A stretch of 64,000 nt of DNA from Glandiceps talaboti. Lineage: Eukaryota > Hemichordata > Enteropneusta > Spengelidae. Positions 63,480-64,000 of this stretch are shown in pieces. How positions within the stretch are numbered: the first letter of the stretch is position 1; each line of letters begins with the position of its first letter. The notes beneath the pieces are model-generated. The model was not told the DNA's origin. It was given only the letters and a program-made list of their open reading frames with translations, and ran no database searches. The stretch is from positions 13,695,776 through 13,759,775 of the forward strand of contig NC_135568.1 in NCBI RefSeq assembly GCF_964340395.1, in the 5' to 3' direction. The translations under genes and the position numbers were made by a program.

Positions 63480-63756
63480 GATCTGTCTCAATATAGGGCT
63501 AGGAAGGGATAGACAATATGGGGTATAAAACGTTCACGTTCATTCTTTATTTTTTTAAATATAGTTACTTGTCTTTCTAAGACTAAAGTACTTCGTGACT
63601 GATGAAAACGATGATGAGCGGATAGCCTGGGAGCAAGACCACTTTAATGAGTTAGAATATTTGAAAACAAAGAGGCATGGAAAAGACGAGGACTCGGACG
63701 AAACAAGAAACAATCAAATTGATAGGGCAGGTGCAATCAATTCATTGTTTGGCTTG
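35799..63756 (+). CDS. Adhesion G-protein-coupled receptor (SUEL-CCP-EGF-GAIN-7TM)
   Basis: Twenty-three exons, all phases compatible: 35799-35871, 43530-43689, 43951-44060, 45465-45638, 46963-47127, 48577-48671, 50891-51073, 51701-51769, 52081-52201, 53342-53512, 53955-54033, 54596-54746, 56418-56467, 57384-57510, 57713-57810, 58375-58486, 59268-59398, 60082-60174, 60964-61030, 61573-61655, 62201-62330, 63023-63064, 63565-63756. This gives 892 aa so far. Order: signal peptide (1-22), SUEL lectin (25-114), sushi (115-172), EGF-like and S/T/P linker (173-227), hormone-receptor-like motif (228-252), GAIN (260-530), GPS (534-569), seven helices (577-840), cytoplasmic tail. Cell-surface receptor; self-cleavage at L562|T563 is predicted. 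Closest known types are latrophilin-like receptors, but the sushi and EGF modules are not typical of latrophilins. Ligand unknown. The tail may end at TAG 63790-63792 or be spliced onward from 63757. Confidence 0.85.
36103..36252. mobile_element. MITE family 1, copy B
   Basis: Left ACATTTTGTCTAAATGAAAT (about 36108) and inverted right ATTTCACTCAGACAAAATGT then AGCAAG (about 36215-36240), in intron 1 of the adhesion GPCR. Same arms as copies A and C-F. Confidence 0.55.
37008..38590 (-). pseudogene. 5'-truncated non-LTR retrotransposon (LINE reverse transcriptase)
   Basis: Minus-strand reading gives a reverse transcriptase broken by two frameshifts across three frames: 38577-38293 (KAVGPDGITAEYI, NYRPIAI), 38321-37986 (GFKEGHATDM, FLDATKAFGRINH) and 38044-37184 (VSNGVRQGGILSP, LLFADDIVLI with the catalytic FADD). 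The family is Jockey/CR1/L2-like by its NYRPI and GVRQG.LSP motifs. The endonuclease half is absent. The 3' end shows a (TAAA)n/A-rich tail (37008-37037 as T-rich on +). It lies antisense in intron 1 of the adhesion GPCR. It cannot encode a functional enzyme. Confidence 0.9.
39040..41530. repeat. ~40-bp minisatellite with 583-bp higher-order repeat
   Basis: About 55-60 copies of TAGAATGTAGCAATGTTAAT + GAGATTTGTGTCTATCCAGACTA (split here), with T/A and length variants. A long block is repeated almost identically 583 bp apart (about 40333-40539 against 40916-41122). It lies in intron 1 of the adhesion GPCR. Minus-strand open frames of 68 codons within it are artefacts. Confidence 0.95.
41620..41876. 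mobile_element. MITE family 1, copy C
   Basis: Left arm 41635-41693 (ATAGCAAGATTGAATGAGTA, TTGCTATATTTTGTGTAATT) and right arm 41819-41875 (TTTATTTCATGCATTTAGAC, AAAATGTAGCAA) are imperfect reverse complements. The middle has no coding potential. It directly follows the minisatellite, whose unit also contains GTAGCAA. Confidence 0.6.
43530..44060 (+). CDS. Adhesion GPCR exons 2-3: SUEL/galactose-binding lectin domain
   Basis: The joined exons give about 90 residues: CEDATMELSCCRGHTLLINT, ANYGRTN, CDDGP..TVEC, CEGKRRCSILADRTVFRDPC, GGTYKYLEVNYTC. This is the SUEL pattern (C.G..L.I..A.YGR, C....C.......F.DPC.GT.KYL.V.Y.C) seen in sea urchin egg lectin and latrophilins. Sugar binding (rhamnose/galactose) is a family property and not demonstrated here. 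Confidence 0.9.
44505..44609. repeat. Hairpin with 32-bp arms
   Basis: 44505-44536 (GGGTAGTATGAGACGAAGTA then CCACCTTTGACT) is the reverse complement of 44578-44609 with about three mismatches; the loop is about 41 nt. It is flanked by GGTAAA/GGTGGG-rich sequence. Located in intron 3 of the adhesion GPCR. Confidence 0.75.
44696..44917. mobile_element. MITE family 1, copy D
   Basis: The left arm has ACTTTTTGTCTAAATAAAAT. The right arm has GCTCATTTCATTTACACAAT and CTGCATTCATTTTATCTTGC. The internal TGGATGTCTGTATTTGATGT is shared with copy F (ATTTGATGTCTGCATGGTG). Confidence 0.55.
45465..45638 (+). CDS. Adhesion GPCR exon 4: sushi/CCP domain
   Basis: One exon, phase 1-1, reads CSCPFPEIQNSQLSG, GSVLNVVCEDGYTLEGENKI, ECFNGHYTSELPNC: the four-Cys sushi pattern with C.P.....G, G..V...C..GY.L.G, C..G.W, P.C. 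The usual Trp before the last Cys is replaced by Tyr (GHYTSELPNC). Confidence 0.85.
45673..45990. repeat. Dispersed repeat with internal (CTGT)n, copy 2
   Basis: GGTTATGTTATGC, (TCTG)n at 45701-45743, then AGGACACAACC, ATTCTAATGAAACTTGCAAC, and further similarity to 26580-26830. In intron 4 of the adhesion GPCR. Confidence 0.6.
46665..46750. repeat. Dispersed repeat start with (TG)n(CTGT)n, copy 3
   Basis: GGGAGGTTTATAAAATTGCA followed by TG and CTGT repeats resembles the opening part of copies at 26456 and 45673. The downstream half is not evident. Confidence 0.4.
46963..47127 (+). CDS. Adhesion GPCR exon 5: EGF-like module and Ser/Thr/Pro linker
   Basis: A six-Cys-like pattern, CRSNGCGSDMECVQYNGTYQ then CACIPGSDGSCC, resembles a compact EGF module. 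It is followed by TTTQPPQQDSSVPAPTEG, a mucin-like linker likely to be O-glycosylated. Phase 1-1 symmetric exon, the class most easily shuffled. Confidence 0.75.
47168..47473. mobile_element. MITE family 2, copy 1
   Basis: The left end GAGAATGACTATAGCGTTTC and right end AATTGAAACTCCATAGTCTT are inverted. Internally, CAGACACTGA...ACATTTTATCTCAATCTGAA faces TTCACAGTGTAATAAAATGT...CTATCAGTG, so most of the element can fold back. In intron 5 of the adhesion GPCR. Confidence 0.65.
47690..47880. repeat. (CACAT/CACAC)n pentanucleotide-like repeat
   Basis: Degenerate repeats of CACAT, CACAC, CACCA and GCAAC. The His/Thr-rich open frame is an artefact. Confidence 0.9.
48140..48237. repeat. (GAT)n microsatellite
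   Basis: About 32 GAT triplets, interrupted by AAT; encodes poly-Ser or poly-His frames on the other strand. In intron 5 of the adhesion GPCR. Confidence 0.95.
48577..48671 (+). CDS. Adhesion GPCR exon 6: hormone-receptor-domain-like motif
   Basis: GTMSRFCMENGSWDDPDTTS then C matches the distal half of the HormR domain (G..A.R.C..NG.W..P..S.C), commonly placed just before GAIN in adhesion GPCRs. The N-terminal half with its other Cys residues was not found, so the domain may be reduced. Confidence 0.65.
49178..49524. mobile_element. MITE family 3, copy 1
   Basis: The left end TGGTTCCGATTACGCT and the reverse-complemented right end TGGTTCCGGTTACCCT agree at all but two positions. The body matches 59649-59976 closely (for example CCATATGGTC, TTGGTTTCTTC.CATCAG, ACTTCACAATT, CTCGAATATGTAAA). 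No transposase. Confidence 0.75.
50008..50166. mobile_element. MITE family 1, copy E (degenerate)
   Basis: GATAGCAACATTGAATGAAT with GTTTCTTGCAACAGTTTGTA resembles the left arm of copies A, C and F. The right arm is weak. It abuts MITE family 2 copy 2. Confidence 0.4.
50192..50550. mobile_element. MITE family 2, copy 2
   Basis: Perfect 13-bp terminal inverted repeats TAGAGTGACTATA at 50192-50204 and 50538-50550. Internal foldback: CAGACACTGAT against ATCAGTGTCTG, and ACATTTTATCTAACTGTGAA against TTCACAGTGAGATAAAATGT. It is 359 bp. In intron 6 of the adhesion GPCR. Confidence 0.8.
50891..56467 (+). CDS. Adhesion GPCR exons 7-13: GAIN domain
   Basis: Seven exons (50891-51073, 51701-51769, 52081-52201, 53342-53512, 53955-54033, 54596-54746, 56418-56467). 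The first three are helix-rich (LSEMTSLMSEIVKSFSTIRP, GGDVILTSNILAALSG, GIDSLFSALETFEGVVYDY), fitting GAIN subdomain A. Later ones are strand-rich (SYIELPEPLVVKLDAN, VLSVTVYPKAE, YPVKLVFHEKD, PKCSFID), fitting subdomain B leading into GPS. A very basic patch, VPKLRKKRTT, occurs about residue 399-408. Confidence 0.8.
51216..51276. repeat. (TG)n microsatellite
   Basis: About 30 TG units, followed by GTAGG repeats. In intron 7 of the adhesion GPCR. Confidence 0.95.
51350..51614 (-). mobile_element. tRNA-derived SINE, copy 1
   Basis: The minus strand starts GGTTGTCGGTGGTCGAGCGG (A box TGGTCGAGCGGTTAGC) and about 35 bp later has GGGTTCGAACCC (B box). A non-tRNA body and an A/T-rich tail extend to about 51350. 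The head resembles a Leu/Ser-type tRNA. In intron 7 of the adhesion GPCR. Confidence 0.8.
52525..52643. repeat. GC-rich palindromic repeat, copy 2
   Basis: It starts TACGCCGTGACGGGAC and ends CGACACGGCGTA; the terminal TACGCCGTG and CACGGCGTA are perfect inverted repeats. Compare 1944-2013. In intron 9 of the adhesion GPCR. Confidence 0.65.
54245..54545. repeat. (AACAC)n pentanucleotide array
   Basis: About 300 bp of ACACA/AACAC units with GCAAC and GCACA variants, open in several frames on both strands. It ends about 50 bp before exon 12 of the adhesion GPCR. Confidence 0.95.
55207..55430. mobile_element. MITE family 1, copy F
   Basis: Left TGTAGCAAGATTGTCAATTT, TTACATTTTGTCTGCATGAA. The right arm, reverse-complemented, reads CAGCAAGATTGAATGAATAC, AGTTTCTTGCAGCATTTTTC. 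In intron 12 of the adhesion GPCR. Confidence 0.6.
56018..56110. repeat. Short repeat related to the 39-kb minisatellite flank
   Basis: TACCAACAGCGTTTCGTCAA then TTGTCTAGCGTGACA is closely similar to the reverse complement of 38982-39025 (TGTCACGCTAGACGATTGAC, GAAACGTTGCTGGTA). About 1.3 degenerate copies of a GTCTGGCGAGACAAAA-like unit precede it. Confidence 0.5.
56855..57300. other. Intron 13 segment with unidentified open frame on minus strand
   Basis: The minus strand between 57196 and 56903 is open for 97 codons, reading GVVVNPTRSLRSIHHTTIKV, RTKLKSYGDRSFSCAVAAIL, WNQLPTTVHFAHRIETFKSR. This is the C-terminal motif common at the end of LINE open reading frames in invertebrates (Y..RSFS.A....WN.LP...R...S...FK). 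It is therefore probably a LINE 3' fragment; no RT domain lies nearby. Confidence 0.65.
57384..57510 (+). CDS. Adhesion GPCR exon 14: GPS autoproteolysis site and tethered agonist
   Basis: The exon reads WGTDGCRFYQTWRD and then ECLCDHLTNFAVIMT. All hallmark residues are present: Trp and Cys pairs, HLT, and the hydrophobic stalk TNFAVIM. Known adhesion GPCRs cleave between L and T and the freed stalk activates the receptor; residues L562|T563 are the predicted site. Confidence 0.93.
57713..63064 (+). CDS. Adhesion GPCR exons 15-22: seven-transmembrane region
   Basis: Helices by exon: TM1 ALCLSCALSLLLIVVSFVMI (57713-57810); TM2 FYFVLAHLIGSFSLYPVVVF (58375-58486); TM3 with its Cys, TLCQVLGILMQFVTLSNSFW (59268-59398); TM4 MYFMIGWMLPIGITCGIVYY (60082-60174), with the family's GW..P; a second loop Cys in SCLIPHS (60964-61030); TM5 ISLVLLVWNCVSFY (61573-61655); TM6 SVILFSITAVTRALGYTVA (62201-62330); TM7 across SYLLAGSIFTE|GSIVYLCFVA (62201-62330, 63023-63064). 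The fold is class B2-like but loops and TM6 are divergent. Confidence 0.85.
57892..58100. repeat. (TATG)n(CTGT)n(CTTT)n(CT)n compound microsatellite
   Basis: Four simple-repeat types in series, in intron 15 of the adhesion GPCR, giving false open frames on both strands. Confidence 0.95.
58979..59095. repeat. (GATAT)n/(GATAG)n pentanucleotide repeat
   Basis: ATGAT pentamers change to AGGAT pentamers in the last third. In intron 16 of the adhesion GPCR. Confidence 0.95.
59649..59976. mobile_element. MITE family 3, copy 2
   Basis: Left end TGGTTCTGATTACGCTCAAT; right end reverse complement TGGTTCTGGTACCCGATCC. The body is colinear with 49178-49524. In intron 17 of the adhesion GPCR. Confidence 0.75.
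60410..60738 (-). mobile_element. tRNA-derived SINE, copy 2 (different family)
   Basis: The minus-strand head has TGACGGTCGAAAGGTTAGAA (A box) and GGTTCAAACC (B box at 60685-60676). The body continues with GTCAACCCAGCTGTATATTT-like sequence toward 60410. In intron 18 of the adhesion GPCR. Confidence 0.65.
61080..61235. repeat. (CTGC)n(CTAC)n(CTGT)n(CTGG)n microsatellite
   Basis: Tetranucleotide runs of changing type begin about 50 bp after the donor of exon 19 of the adhesion GPCR. Confidence 0.95.
61900..62110. repeat. (CCAA)n(CCAT/CCAC)n(CTTC)n compound repeat
   Basis: Degenerate pyrimidine-rich tetranucleotides in intron 20 of the adhesion GPCR. Confidence 0.93.
63252..63480. repeat. (CT)n and (CTGT)n repeats
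   Basis: A CT run (63252-63300), a degenerate part, then CTGT repeats to about 63478. They lie in intron 22, ending about 85 bp before exon 23 of the adhesion GPCR. Confidence 0.95.
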
Positions 63757-63792
63757 GTACGTTTAACCTTTTTGCAGATTAAAATTACTTAG
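63565..63792 (+). CDS. Adhesion GPCR exon 23: cytoplasmic tail
   Basis: It opens LLVFLRLKYFVTDENDDERI, then a strongly charged tail rich in D, E, K and R. Two readings: donor G|GTACGT at 63757 with more exons outside the window, or read-through to TAG at 63790-63792 as the last exon. No transcript evidence. Confidence 0.7.
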   Translation, partial: LLVFLRLKYFVTDENDDERIAWEQDHFNELEYLKTKRHGKDEDSDETRNNQIDRAGAINSLFGLVRLTFLQIKIT

Positions 63793-63811
63793 GCCAAAAA
63801 AAATAATAATT

Positions 63812-63860
63812 TGGTTCTGGTACCCCTACCCAAACAAGTTTTTAACTGCCAAGCCTAAAC
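63812..63860. repeat. Terminal fragment of MITE family 3
   Basis: TGGTTCTGGTACCCCTACCC matches the inverted-repeat end of the copies at 49178 and 59649. The rest may continue beyond the window. Confidence 0.4.
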
Positions 63861-64000
63861 CTTTCTTCTTTTTTTTAAATAATTCGAATAAATATGGTGG
63901 AAAAATCGAGATTTTTTTGCAAAGTCGTTGGAGAAAAAGTGAGATTTGATGACATTATCTTCTTGTGATCAAAACCACATGGCAGAATACAGTGTAGCAC

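Overview
This is a stretch of animal nuclear genome, AT-rich and full of introns, microsatellites and transposable elements. It is not bacterial: exons are short, joined by GT-AG introns in compatible phases, and the recognisable domains (ZU5/UPA/death, SUEL lectin, sushi, GAIN/GPS, seven-helix receptor) are metazoan. The mix fits a marine invertebrate such as amphioxus, a hemichordate or a lophotrochozoan; I cannot decide which from sequence alone.

Layout. Positions 1-11.7 kb are mostly non-genic: a tRNA-Glu(UUC) gene (2715-2786), a 37-bp minisatellite with a 310-bp higher-order period (3012-3957), and an isolated C-type-lectin-like exon (5730-5924). From 11.79 to 22.61 kb on the + strand I could assemble a complete 13-exon gene for a 1174-residue PIDD1-like protein: LRR - ZU5 - ZU5 - UPA - death domain - acidic/Ser-Thr linker - second death-fold domain. 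Both ZU5 autoproteolysis sites appear to have lost the His-Phe-Ser motif. A 1.5-kb (TATG)n array begins 65 bp after its stop codon.

24.2-28.3 kb is intergenic. 28331-34906 is a 6.6-kb two-gene PIF/Harbinger-like DNA transposon with perfect 20-bp terminal inverted repeats, a five-exon DDE transposase (+) and a three-exon Myb/SANT-like companion gene (-). Each gene seems to carry a single disabling lesion.

From 35.80 kb to at least 63.76 kb on the + strand lies a second long gene that I assembled as 23 exons with every phase matching: an adhesion GPCR of at least 892 residues (signal peptide - SUEL lectin - sushi/CCP - EGF-like - Ser/Thr/Pro linker - hormone-receptor-like motif - GAIN - GPS with intact HLT - seven-helix region - cytoplasmic tail). 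Its introns hold a 5'-truncated, frameshifted antisense LINE, a 2.5-kb minisatellite, several MITE families, two tRNA-derived SINEs and many simple repeats.

The two host genes are not obviously functionally linked. One encodes a probable intracellular death-fold signalling scaffold, the other a cell-surface receptor. Both are built on folds (ZU5, GAIN/GPS) that in known relatives cleave themselves at an H-[FL]-[ST] site, which is kept in the receptor and apparently lost in the PIDD-like protein. Gene models are my own splice reading and have no transcript support.
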